Of a stretch of 64,000 nucleotides of DNA, positions 46,301-58,616 are shown piece after piece. How positions within the stretch are numbered: position 1 is the stretch's first letter; every line of letters begins with the position of its first letter. The position numbers and the translations under genes were made by a program. The stretch is from positions 228,501-292,500 of the forward strand of contig JAOTOL010001147.1 of the NCBI GenBank assembly GCA_034440575.1. Direction: 5' to 3'. Source of the DNA: Imbricaverruca yamaguchii (lineage: Eukaryota; Arthropoda; Thecostraca; Neoverrucidae). The notes under the pieces were generated by a model. It ran no database searches. It was not told the DNA's origin and saw nothing but the letters and a program-made list of their open reading frames with translations.

Positions 46301-48240
46301 CATAATCATTGCACGAAAAATACATTTCAAGAAATCAAATCACCTTAAACTGCAAATTTGTCCATTCAGAAAGTCACAGACCAGGAATGTTAAAAGTATA
46401 ATGGTATTCAATGGAGAATGGGGACAGGATGCACCTAATAATTCCTGAACATTTCATGAATGCACAAATAATGCTTGAATGCATGCATATCTATAATATC
46501 TGCAGTCAATGTGCACTGAAGAGGCCCAGCCCCATTTTGAAAGAAAAACATTCACGCTTCAAAATGTGGTAAGTTAAAACAAGATTTTCCAGACAAAAGC
46601 AAAGCAATCAGTTTTGTTCATTTCTACGCTTGTCGACAAAACATCGCAGCAATTAATATTATCATGTCCTGCTCCTTGTATTATCTGAAGATATCCCGTC
46701 ACACAACACAAGCTTACAGCTTTGGTTTATCCAAATCAATGACTCGAATTACCGCGAAGATATTTGATATAGGTAAGTAGGTAGGTACCTACATAGTCAG
46801 ATAATACAACCTCTCGTACCTCGAGCCAAACACGCAGTCAATTCCATCCGGATAGCAGCAAAGAGCTTTACAGAAAATCCTTCGTTGAATAAAAAAACCA
46901 CTACGCTCCGCTAACCAAATATAGGAATTCACCTTCACCAGCCCCCGACCGCGTTCTTGGATTCAATGAATTCACCGCTCTCCATCTCCCACTCCGGCCG
47001 GAGCTATTTGAACCATTGCCACGAAAAGCCATGGATAATGCATTTTTCTTGGTTACTTGGAGAATGATATGTTCTGCATGAAATGGGATGGATAAAACTG
47101 TTCATATTTATATTATTAAGCAGTCAGGAGCGATATACATAAAAGATATCGGAAGGATTTTCCCCATGAAAATTGCCTGAATGGTACCAAAACGTTCCTA
47201 AAACCTGCTAACACTTTGCTCCAAAATGAAGACCCATAGAACCAGAAATTTCACCTTCTTTCGATTTCATGACTTATATTGTTTCCGAATTTCATCAACA
47301 AGCGGGAATAGTTGCATTCATGCCACTCCGACCGCGAGGTTTCCCCACTCCGGACAAATTCAGATTTACGTGTGTTGACCTAATCCTCTACACTCTTATA
47401 AGCCTCATTCTGATCCAATGATTAATTTCTTCCCACAGTCCTGATTATTATTAATTGAGAAAAAAGTTCCCTGTAATTCTCTTGGCAGTTTTCTCTAACT
47501 TATTTTCAGTTTTTGGTATTTCATAGCAATCATGGCGCGAAATGAGACGCTAATTTCCGCTCGTCCGTGACGATAGTCTGTTTTACAGCAGCAATATGCC
47601 CGCCCGTCTAGTCGCTTTTCATCCTTCCAAGGAATTTCTTGCTTCTACTAAACATTCCTGACATGAACTAAAAAGTGCATTGAAATACATTTAATATTAA
47701 TAAGGATTGACTTCAATATTTTTTCCAGCTTTCTCATTTGAAAAAAGAAAATTTCATCGTGGAGAGAATAAAAGATTTTAGACGGATTGTTTTAGTATAA
47801 CTTTCCTTGAACCATTATATATTCCGAAACCCATATCCCGCAGTAACATTTTAGACCCTCCCATTTTAGACCCAGCGGTGCACGAACGTCCTGCTCTCGA
47901 GGTATGTAGTGAATTTGTATTAGTTGTGCGGTGTTGGTACCTATGCTAGGAGTGGCAGGTATTGGTATATAAACTTGGTTGACATCGATTAAGTATACTT
48001 TTGTGATCATTTTCTCTACCAATGCTCAGGAAGTTGCCTTATAAGTCATTCACGTAACGTGGATGACTTCAGACGACGATGTGTGGTGGACCCCATCTGG
48101 TTGTCTGTGAGACACTAGGATAAGAACCTAACAAATGACTTAAAGGCGTTTTATTCTTGAGGAAGAAGAATTATCGGGTTATTTTACGACGCATTCAACC
48201 GCAAGGTTGCATAGCGCCGCCACCCTATATCACACCGATT
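43386..48240. other. about 4.9 kb gene-less, AT-rich
   Basis: Open frames up to 120 codons occur on both strands (43644-44006 plus, 44258-44608 plus, 45297-45602 plus, 44988-45287 minus) but I recognise no domain. The 43644-44006 frame has hydrophobic stretches yet no homologue that I can name. The word ATTATACACTCC appears near 45226 and again several times at 48360-48520. Confidence 0.4.
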
Positions 48241-48320
48241 GGTCGTGGGTGGACTGCAAATGCCGCCGGCCACGAGATTCGAGTTCCACGCTCCACCATC
48301 TAAGCTACCGAGGCCCCTGG
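48241..48320 (-). mobile_element. tRNA-like SINE fragment
   Basis: On the minus strand TAGCTTAGATGGTGGAGCGT and the following GGAACTCGAATCTCGTGG match the D-arm and anticodon-arm pattern of tRNA-Lys-like sequences, including a perfect Pol III A box. The T-arm region is degenerate and no acceptor stem is visible, so this is a SINE head remnant and not a functional tRNA. Confidence 0.6.
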
Positions 48321-48349
48321 GTTTTTATTCTTCATTCCAGGAGACATCA

Positions 48350-48525
48350 CTGCATTTTTCAAAATTTATACACTTCGTTATATATAAAATGTATATACTC
48401 CGTTACTTGGTGCTTCAACATACACCCCATAATTTGGCAAACTGGGAAATTATACACCCCATAACATAGTGCTTCTCAAGATTATACACTCCATACTTTG
48501 GCAAGCCAAAAAATTATACACTCCG
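48350..48525. repeat. short irregular repeat of TTATACACYCC words
   Basis: AAATTATACACYCC[AG] occurs about five times with GGCAAACTGGG/GGCAAGCC spacers. Too irregular to define a unit. Confidence 0.5.
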
Positions 48526-51500
48526 AATCCAAGACCGAGAAGTGAAAATCCAACACTGGGCTCGAGTGCACTCCTTCCCCTGCCGCTCGACTGATTTTTC
48601 ATTCGTCAAGGACTACGAGGGATAGACGCCTCTAAGAGGAATACTTGGAGACGAAAAAGCACCCTTCATTGTGCTCCGGTATACTCCACACCTTTCGCTT
48701 TACGAATTTTTCTGCCGAAGCGCCCCGCCGACCAAATATGTCCCTCCCGAAGGAAATTTAGGAATTTAAACCTGAATGTTTTGGTTTTTTTTCAACGTGG
48801 CTGCGTGTGGAGAATTATGTGCATGACTCGTTGGTTGGGAAATATGCTGGGGGGATAGGTGTCAATTTACAGACAGGTATGTAACTGCCGAAGAGTGTTG
48901 AATATGGGTCTGATAAGGAAACAAGGGTTTGGAAGTGTTATCATGCATGGCATGTCATATACTTCGGACGATATTTAGTGAAGCACTTGCGTCCATTTAT
49001 CCAGAACTCAGCCAGACCCTTCTTTCTAGTGTTTATTCTCAGGTTTCCATTTAACTGGGATGCAAGCGGGCAAGACCGTCGTATTTTCAAATTAGACAGC
49101 CAGAACCTGACTGGTTTTCCTCACTGATTCCCAATTAAATCTCAACACATTGCAACCTGGGTTGCCAACAAGCACTTAAGCACAAATGTCAAGGAATTAT
49201 TTCCCCTAATGTGACACTTATTTCCCCGGACCATTGTTACATGCTACATAAAGTGCTACAAACCAACCTAGCATACACCAGCAGATAGTTGATCGCATCA
49301 ATTAGGATGAACTATCAATCATCTTTGTCAGCAACTATCCATTCCATCACCATCACCATCCCATTCTCACGCTTCACACCATCACCATCACCATCGTTTA
49401 GCACAATCGGGTCAACTATCAGTAGGTCCATGTAAGGTTAATAATTTACGCATAGGTGTAGGTTAGGTTACATCAGCTTACAACACGTGCAATATACCTT
49501 CAATAAGGAGCTGAGGAAATGAGTGCTACTGTAGGAGAAATAGATGTTCAGCAAGCGGCTTTAAGTACTGAGAGGAAATATGGACCAGGAAATGAATGCA
49601 AAGGCCCCCTGAAGACATAAGCGCGTATAAATAGCATCAACTATTCTGATAAACGTTGCCCCCATTTTATTATGTGTTGACGGTCAATCGTGGAAGTAGT
49701 TTACCTCCGGTATGCTTCTAGGTTGGTGCTTACACACCAGAAAGCTGACTTCTAATGATGCAGGATCACTTTCTATTCGGGTCCTATACCTATCCTGCTT
49801 ATACAGTATTGGTTTTACCTCATGTAGACCTGGCACTTAAACCTACTCGTCAAGCACTTCTTTTTCGCACTGCATCAGATGTTTCCTCAGTTGAAGGTTT
49901 ATGAAATGTACCATAAACTAACCAAATAAAATATCAACGTTTAGATAGCATCCTCTTAAACTCTTGGATAATTGATCGTATCTGCCAAAATTTAGTCAAT
50001 ATATCTGAGGACACTTGAGAAAAAAAAATTATGCAAACTGGCGGATCCAAGGACGGGCAAGGGAGCCATGTTCCTCGTCCAAGGAGGCCGATTTTGCCTA
50101 GCTTTTGCAGTCAGTAAAATATCATATTCTTCAAGTCTAATAACATTTCATGACATAAGTATTGTCTTAAGCAGATCCGACTACTGTATCCGGTTAAAAT
50201 CCGATGGCTGTTTGGAAACTGGAGGAACGTTTTTGAATTTAGCCCCAAGCTTGGCTTTCGGATCCGCCTCTGGCTCTACATGTGATTAAAGTGCTGCATC
50301 AGTGAAATATAAATGACAGAAACCTGCGAATATAGTTAGATTAAGTGAAAAGATGAGCCAATTGTCAATTTACCACAAAATGTTTTGTGGGGGTGGATTT
50401 ATTGATCAGAGCTAGGCATGGAGATGGAGCCAGGTCATTGACCTCATCAAAGCAGAAACCATAGTAAGATGAATGAAGCCAAGACTGCATCTGAAGCTGA
50501 ACAGCTAAAGCAAACCTAGATGGTGCCACATTCATGCCTTCAAAGACCAAACCAAAAAGAGGCTAGAGCCAACAGTTGAAAACGTTAGTTAAATAATGCG
50601 AAGGGTTGATTCCAAAAGATCGGAACTAAATCCAAAGCCACGAATATAAAAGCTAGAAAGTCGAAGTTGTTTGTATGAAAGCGAAAATAAGGCAAAGGCA
50701 TTGCACCTTTTTGTGGTTAGGGGTGGGGTGGAAATTCGAGGCAGAATCCATCATCATTGGTGATCAAGTCTGGGGGAGGGGGGCGATGTCATGCTCCTCC
50801 ATAAAAAACAGCTAGTTATCTGGAGTAAAATTATCTTGAAATTGAAGTCGAAATCATCTGAAGGATGTAATTTTACGTGGCAATGGGCACATAAATAGGT
50901 ATTAGAACATTGCATCCTCATTTTCGTTACTTCAAGCAGGGTATCTCATCCATGAAGACATTTTGCCGGTAGTTTTCCTCAAACGAAATCCTAAATCATG
51001 GCCTGATCCTGGGTTGTGAGGCATGCCCACATGTATATTTGTAGGTAACAACGTGCTGTGTATGCGCAATCTTTTTCTACATTAGCCATTGTCAAAAGCT
51101 GTAGTCTGTCGATATGGTAATTGAATTTAGCCCCTAATGTGAAGAATATATTAATTTCAGTAAACAAGTGAACTGACCCGCTTGCAAATTCTTGCGAAAT
51201 TAAGCCTTCGGTGAGCGTGTTGTAGTGCAGCATGTAATGTCCTTTCCCGCCAGCTACCAATTTGAAAGAAAGGCAAAGATTTTGCCAGCGCATCTTTTTA
51301 CTGGAAAAGTAGTTTATTTGTTGTCAGGGCATCTGTCCATCAGCGCATATTTTACTCATCAAGCATTCTAAGCAGCTACAAGGCATCTCTTACATATACA
51401 AGGAAGCAGCTTTCTTCCATAATTGCATTCCAATGTGGCACAGCCAGAATTCTATTTGCGAGATATCATGCAGATCAGGATGGGTTCCCCATACTGGGAT

Positions 51501-53427
51501 CCCCAAAACAAAGGCACATTCATCAGGATTCATTGTATCTCAGTGGGCAACCTACGAAGGCAGTTCTGTCTTCTCATCCATAGAAAGGAACTCAAAGTGA
51601 ATTATGTCATAAATTGATTCGCAGGACATGCAATAACTAGAAGAGTTGTTGTCACGTATCTTATTAAGCAATCCTACTTGTTAGCACTTATTTTACTGGC
51701 CCTGCAACCTTAACACTCGCACGTCCGACGGTCCGCACCAACTTCGCCGATCCGCTCAGGTCCGCCGATCTGCTTTTTTTTTCACTCAGGTCAATACTCG
51801 GGTCACTGGGTCATCATAGGTCAATTTCGACGAGATCGGGTGGGACACTCAGATATTGACACATATTATCAGGACCTGTAACAAATAGAAACAAACGGCG
51901 AACGTTATTCGATTCACAGAGAACAATCGAGGCGCCAACTACGTGTCCAAGCAGGGATACTTCTTACTCCGTAACTATGACCTCAGGCCAAGGTCATGAA
52001 GTAGCCTAGGGAGGGTATGTAATGTATCAATCGACACGTCTTGACGATACAAGCACAATGGCGGTAATTTGAGCCTTCTAACTCAATGCACTTAGATATA
52101 ATGCACAGCAATGTGCTAGTAATCTCAGGTGACCTCAGATGACCTTGGTGAGGTAATTGAGCACAAATATCAGCGGTAACATTAAGCATAGCTGCCAACT
52201 ACACGCCAGAACCGTTGTGAGGTCATTCCGAGAGCAAATATGTAACCAGGAAACATTAGTATATTTTACCATAGCCCTATGGTAGGGGAACCGATTGCCG
52301 CGACCTGACCTCAGGTCAATGCCACGAAAAAACGACATATATTATGGTCCCTGATGAGATCATGACGTGATATAAGTTTGAAATCAATCGCCCAATTATT
52401 GTGGAAGTTATGCCACCTAGAACTCCAAGGGATGTTGGGTCACTACGCCTCACCTGATGACCTGACCTGAGATGACCCAAGGTTAAAAATGTATGAGGAT
52501 ATGCGGAAAAGACGAATGAGCAACCATGGGAGGTTTGACCTTGCTAGCCCGATTAGGATGGCGGCAAATTAGGATACCCCGCAGGGGGCTGATATCTGCC
52601 CCCCGGACCTGCGCCTCTTAAATATTGATGGGTCACTTGTATAGTAGGATGGCGTGGCTCACCACCGATCCCCCATATGTTGAAGCCTATTGAATAAAGT
52701 ATCAGTAGATTGAGGTTTGTTTGATAATCTACATTGCTCGGCTATTGTATGTGTTTAATATTTTATATGTACATAAGCCGTTTCCAAGGTTAAGGCGTAT
52801 TCACATCATTGTGACCTGATGTGTTCACGAGACATGTTTTACACACATTTTACCCACATAAAACAGAACAAAAGAGGGTAGGATAGTTGAGGTTGTGTCA
52901 GGGTATGTTTTTAAGAGGGAACGTTTATAGAGAAACCTTAATTCTTCCATTTATTCTTATGACGAAGGTTCAGATGAGTTGCGTTAAGTTATATTTTAAT
53001 TCCAAAATTGTTACTTTCGAGTTTTACTTTTGATTATATTTAATCTAAAAGCAGGCTACCAACTGCTTGCAAGCTGAAAAGAAAACATTTCAAACAGAAA
53101 TAATTGGTCACATTCTCTTAGTCACTTCCATAACTATAGTACTGAAACACTTTCCCACAAATCTGACCAGCACGTTGAATCACATTTACGAGATCACTCT
53201 AAGGTTAGCTGTACATATTTCAAATTTTAGGACTCACATTTTTTATAGTAACGAATCCAGCCAGCAGCAAAAATCACGAAGTTGGAGCCTGAGGCAGACA
53301 GTCACAACGCCGAGGACATAATTGTAACGAAAAGTAAAAACCCAAATGTGTGGTTCAAGTCAGTGTAAAAATATCAGCTTCATGAAGCCAAAGGCAGCTT
53401 CGTCCAGTGTCTGATATGGGACCTATG
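48526..53427. other. about 4.9 kb gene-less
   Basis: Short frames only. The part 51940-52500 is dense in TGACCT/AGGTCA words. A small GC hairpin (GGGGGC, TGATATCT, GCCCCC) is at 52584-52603. A (CATCAC)n-like run lies near 49347-49395. Confidence 0.4.
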
Positions 53428-53740
53428 TTAACCCGCGCCGTCTCGGGGGGTCCTCAACCCCCTCAGGTTTTTCGCGGATTGAACGAATGGCGCGGAACAG
53501 CGCACCAAAATTTGGCACACCTTTTCCCACATCAATATCTCATGCTGTTTAAAAATTTTGAAGTCAGGTCATCTAGGGTCAACGAGTTAGTCAAGGTCAA
53601 GTGAAGTCACCTCCAAAAATGTTCAACCATTCATCACGCTTTAACGGATACAGATATTCTAATGGCATTTTCAGCATTTGCCTATCCTTAGGGATACAAC
53701 AAAACGTACGAGAGGAATTTTTCATTTCTCCGTCTTTTAC
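53428..53740 (+). repeat. dispersed repeat, copy B
   Basis: Plus-strand homologue of the minus-strand repeat at 7148-7486, starting TTAACCCGCGCCGTCTCGGG and ending near CTCCGTCTTTTAC. Collinear along about 313 bp with scattered substitutions and a deletion of about 20 bp in the AGGTCA-rich middle. Confidence 0.85.
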
Positions 53741-53823
53741 TACATATTAATGTTGCATATTTGCCAATTAGAGTTCAAATCGATGATTCTGTCTAAAGTA
53801 AGCATTTTTTATCAGAGACATGT

Positions 53824-53880
53824 GTAGAGCAGACCGAGAAACGTTGTTGACTTCCAACAACGTTTATTGGTCTGCTCTAC
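53824..53880. repeat. 57-bp near-perfect hairpin
   Basis: GTAGAGCAGACC at 53824-53835 pairs with GGTCTGCTCTAC at 53869-53880. Inside, AAACGTTGTTG (53839-53849) pairs with CAACAACGTTT (53855-53865) around an ACTTC loop. This could be a tiny MITE or a precursor-like RNA hairpin. Confidence 0.9.
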
Positions 53881-56084
53881 CTATTACAAAAAGAAATGCA
53901 AAGAAAACTTGAACTTAAAATTTTGTAATTAAGAAAAGAAGAAATTTTTATTTTGGAGGGCCAAACAAATATATGGTCCGGGTCGATTTCGCTGTCCTTT
54001 TCTGATTCCAAATATTTTTTCCTCAAATATCCCCGAAATGAAGTCCCCAGAGCCAAAAACATAATGTAAGTCTTGAAAAGCCGTGAAAATGTAGCCCATC
54101 TAGTGACGTTATTTTGGGGAGAAATTGTACTATTCGGGGTGGATCCGGGCTCTGCATGCCGAGCGCTTTACGATGACACCTCTTTCGTTTTCGTGTGACG
54201 CTTAGTTTGGATTTTAGATGGGGTTACTACCCCCCCCCGATGCGGGGTGTGAGTATCTGATCGGAGACGGAACGGGTTAAGCAGACTCTGTGATGTGCGT
54301 TGACAGATCTAGGGGTTACTGGGATGCCAAATATTCAAAACCACAATGCCCTGCCCTGACTTCACCACCCAAAATGGTATATTATGTCTGGTTATCGCAA
54401 CATGGGCTGGATCAGGGGGGGAAATGTGCATTTCTGTAATTACTGTTGCCACACAACTTAGACGCATGCTCCATTTAATATGGTAACTGTGGTGGAATGT
54501 CCTCTTGGTGATACATAGCTTTAATTTGGAAAGCAACATTTGTGGACCTAAATGAAGCGCAGTTGTTCCTTATGCTATTCTGTCGTAGGTCCTCACTATT
54601 GTGTGGAAGCGCCAGGATGGATGGGTTCCGGATGCTCCATGAATTCCTGAAATATACAGGCCTTTCCTCGAAGCACTTGTGGATCCACCCAGTCGGTTTA
54701 GAGGGCTGTGACTTCTGATAAATCTTTTATCTTAAAATTCCTCCAATATTATGGGTGACGTAAACAAGCATCAGAAGGACATTGTTCAGGGGAAAGAACC
54801 AAAGTCGCATCAGTAGAAAATAGATCATTCGGGGGGTACATTGGAGTGACATGGTTGGCCCCACGGGTCCACCATGTCTGGGAGTATTTTATGATACGTA
54901 AAAATTAACATAAATTACCAGAATTCGATCCGAGGGGCTGATGAAGCCCAAGGTCGGTTTCCACCAACTAGGTTAATTTTCCATTACTGCCAGTGAGAGA
55001 ACATTTCATGGTGCTGACCTGAAGGACACAACTTAACAATTATTACTATTGATGAACTTAAGGACAGAATACATGAAGGAAATTGGAGAACTCACATCGG
55101 GTGGGGGTCCACCCAATGGGGTTCCATGCTACACGGTGGCATAATGGGGCATGTCAGCTCTAACAGGCGCCCTCCCCAGATGTATGCAAAGCACGCACAT
55201 GGCCGGCTCCCCGAGCTGGAAGTAGAGGAGTTTCCCACCCTCGCCCCTGGTTAAGTCATCTTAAATATGATCTGCTTTGAAGCCGATTCTTGAAATGCAC
55301 TGTCATTCGTCGCATGCTAAACTTAAAAATCATTAGTGGCTCCAATTCTATCGAACATAAATGCACCTGACATCATACGAGTAGATGCTATCATTTTCAT
55401 GGCAAATATTACTTGATACCCGTAATTTTGGAAGCAGAGATCTCAAAGTTGCAATCCTCTTTCTATATGTATAATTTAGGGAATAGAAGACACTTTTTGA
55501 GAAAAAAAAACCACCTCCAAACACTGAGCATTCCCAGCATACATTACCAGCATTAAACACTCAGCACCACCTAAGACAGCAAAACAGACCCACCCACAAT
55601 GCAGTTCCAAATATGTCATCAGCTGTTGATAGTGCTGCAGGATACGTATCAATATATGCTCTACTTCTAGTAAAGTAAGATGTTTTATAATTATAAAGAG
55701 TGAAAATAGACATATAATACAGGTAAGATTTCTTCATGCACTCAATTCGACATCTTTCCACAGCAGTATCACCCACGTATGTAAAATAAACCATCCACCA
55801 CTATTCAGCGAGTGCCGGAGGTTCCATCGGTTTTTCTCACACACGGTTTGACGCGTCGTTTCGCAAACACACTTTTACACTCCTGTCACACACAATCACA
55901 TGTTTCGCGAAAATGTAGGACCATCATGAAACTTCGTTACGTGACTTAGACGACGATAAGAATCGCCTCTAACTAGTGAAAAAATAGCGAGGACCGGAAT
56001 TGGTACTGTCTTTTCACCTCCGGTACTCGGTTGTTCGGGTGTACTCAAATTTGGTCCTCGTTTTACACGCCTTACAAGTGCACT
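53881..56084. other. no gene recognised
   Basis: Random small frames on both strands. No homeodomain or zinc-finger exon was found here, although the downstream part of the zfh2-like gene would be expected on the minus strand. Confidence 0.45.
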
Positions 56085-56115
56085 ACACACACACACTACA
56101 CACACACACACACAC

Positions 56116-56160
<45 letters not shown>

Positions 56161-56166
56161 CACACA
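56085..56166. repeat. (CA)n microsatellite
   Basis: CA repeat with a few TACA and GCACA interruptions. Confidence 0.95.
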
Positions 56167-56197
56167 TCAAGACTTAGGTATCGGGGTTTTACTTTCT

Positions 56198-56485
56198 AAC
56201 TTTTCCCCTTCTTATTCCTCCTCCTCCCTCCCCCCCCTCCACACCAAAAAAAAACCAAAAAAACCCCCCAACCCCCAAAAAACAAAAAACCACCCAAAAA
56301 CCCCACCACCCCATCCCTCCCATCTCCGGACACCCCCCCAAAGGAACAAAAACTTTCCTCTTTTTTCTTCCCCCCCCTCCCCCCACTTCCCCAGCACCTA
56401 CCCTCCCCCACCTCCCACCCCTCCCACCAAAACAACGCAAAAAAAAAAAAAACCTCGGCCCCCCCCCCCCCCCGGCCCCCCGCCC
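56198..56485. repeat. C/A homopolymer-rich low-complexity stretch
   Basis: Consists almost only of runs of C, A and T (such as CCCCCCTCC, AAAAAAACC, CCCCCCCC). It directly abuts the end of the zinc-finger open frame. Such sequence is error-prone in assemblies, so bases here may be unreliable. Confidence 0.85.
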
Positions 56486-56486
56486 C

Positions 56487-58440
56487 TCACCACGGTCCCC
56501 GGCCCCCAGGGCCACGTGGCCCGGGTGGGCGCAGCAGCGGCAGCTTCTGGCGCGTCGAGAAGCCGCACAGGGTGCAGTTGTAGCGGCGTGAGGAGGCCGA
56601 CAGGCGCCGCTCGGCCTGCCGTAGGTGCTGCAGCAGAAGCCAGCGCGCCGCGTGCTCCTCCCGACACACGTGCAGTCGCAGCTCAGTCAATCCGCCAGTC
56701 AGCTCGCAGATGTTGCAGCGCATCGTGTCGCACACACCGCTCATGACACCACACGCGGCCGCCGCCTGTCCGTCCGTCAGGTGTTGCTGCAGCTTCTGCA
56801 GGTGCTTGTCCGTGCGGCAGTGCAGGTGGAAGTTCGCCTTGATGGGGGTGTTGTAGGGACACAGGCGACAGACGTGGCTGCGAAAGCCGTTGGTGAGTCG
56901 CGCCTGCACCAGATGGTGCTCCAGCTCGGCGTGGGAGTCGGAGGAGAAGGCGATGCACGTGCTGCACGAGAACACGTGGCTGGGGTCCTGGTTGGAGACA
57001 GGCAGCTTCGTCATACCATCGCACTCCGTTGGTGAAGGTGACTTTCGAAGGCTGGGTGATATATTCGGTGCATTCTTCAGGAGAGGCGGAATGTCGATGT
57101 TTGGCCTCGGGATCGTGTCGGACACGGATGGGTAGTGGTTGTCTGGCTCTGTCAGCTTTGTTGTGGTGGCTGGTGGCTGCTGAACTACATCAGGTGTATG
57201 CCAGTGAACGACCGATCGCTCCTCCCGACGAAGCACACATTCATTCGCCTGAAGCTCGGCCACAACGCTGGACATGTGAAGAGGAACTCGAAGTGCACCC
57301 ATTCCGTTGGCGTCGCTCTGTTTTTGCTCTGGCCGTGGTCCGAGCTGAGGCTTGGCCTGAGAGTCGGACTGGGGCTCGGGTTGGGGCTCGAGCTGTGACT
57401 CGGGCTGTGGTAGCGAAGGGGCGAGCACGTTGTCCTGCCCGCCGTAACTCCCCAGTACGCGAGCGTTGTTGAGATGTTTGTCCGATTGCAGGTGGATGCG
57501 TAGGTTGCCCTTGGTGGTGGTGGCGTAGCGACAGAGGTCGCATCGGTACGGCTTGTAGTCGCATTGGTGCGTTTCGCCGCGGACCAGCCGCTGGTACGAT
57601 CGGCCGTCGGCGCACAGCTCGCACGCGCCGCCAGCCGCCGTGTGCCGCTCTCGCACGTGCATCTGCAATGTCTGGCGGTACATGTAGTGCCAGTTGCAAC
57701 TCGGGCACTTGAGCGGTTTATGTGTGCTGCGCTGTGCCACTGCCGTTGTCACTGTGGGATGCACCTGCAACGAGGGCGCATCAGTGACAGCGCCGGGGGA
57801 GGGTATGCATCCGACCTCTGGACCGCCTGGTAACTGCATGGCAGGTGCCAGCACTGCCGGCGATTCACTGCCGTCCTTCATTTCGACACCAGACAGGCCG
57901 ATTGTGATGCCATTGCCACTCGGAACACTAATGCGCGTAAATCGCACCCCATTCTTCCTGAATGAATCCACGACGTCGTTGAGCATCTTCGTCCCGTCAG
58001 CACAGCTGCTTACTGCAGCTTCGCATGGCTCCGCATCACTACCATGTCTCCCAAATGTATCGTCAGGTGGACACATGGCACCATCTGGGGTCCTCACAGC
58101 GCCGTCGAGCGCCTCTGATTTAACATTGTCCGCCTCGTTTATGCCACCTCTCGTCTTTAATGAGGCGACCTTTGCCTCCACCGCGCCGTCACACGTCTCC
58201 ACTGCCACATTGCACGTCTCCATCATGCGAGCGCACCCATCTATTGCGCGATCGCACTCACACACTGTACCATAGCGTCCATCCACGGCGCGACTGCACC
58301 CATCCACTGAGGCTTGGCGCAAACGCGAGAAGGCACCATTCGTCTGGGCTGTGGCGCCGAACGTCTCGCTACCGTCTGCGCCCTGCACGTCAATGTGCTG
58401 CACGTCCTCCGACTCCGCCGTCCGGTGCTGTGGCTCGGCC
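56487..58440 (-). CDS. zfh2: zfh2/ZFHX3-like zinc-finger homeobox protein, zinc-finger exon
   Basis: This minus-strand exon encodes the first zinc-finger cluster of a ZFHX-family transcription factor, a giant nuclear DNA-binding protein for neural and muscle differentiation. In order: CPSCNWHYMYRQTLQMH with a second His (near 57700), CELC, R-L-V-R-G-E-T, then CDLCRYATTTKGNLRIH and S-D-K-H-L-N-N (near 57500), CSTC (near 56970), CRLCPYNTPIKANFHLHC with T-D-K-H (near 56870), CNIC with H and H (near 56715) and CTLCGFSTRQKL (near 56575). The N-W-H-Y, R-G-E-T, T-T-T-K-G-N-L and I/L-K-A-N-F blocks are diagnostic of ZFHX3/ZFHX4/zfh2. The last finger stops before its two His residues at a C-rich stretch, where a GTGAGG donor is possible (near 56490). 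The reading frame is open upstream to 58913, but the true 5' exon edge is uncertain; an acceptor CCACAG near 58437 is one option. Confidence 0.88.
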
Positions 58441-58616
58441 CAGTAGCCGTCAGCATCGGCGCAACATCGCGCGTCTCCATCGGGAAAGCTCACCGCGTGG
58501 CCTTGCGCGCGCGTGCCAAGCCTCGGACTTGCGGTGTCGCGCCATGGTGGCCGTCGGGCGCGGCTCGTCGGCGGACGCGACCAGGGCGGTGGCGTCTCGC
58601 CGCGTAAACAACTCAC

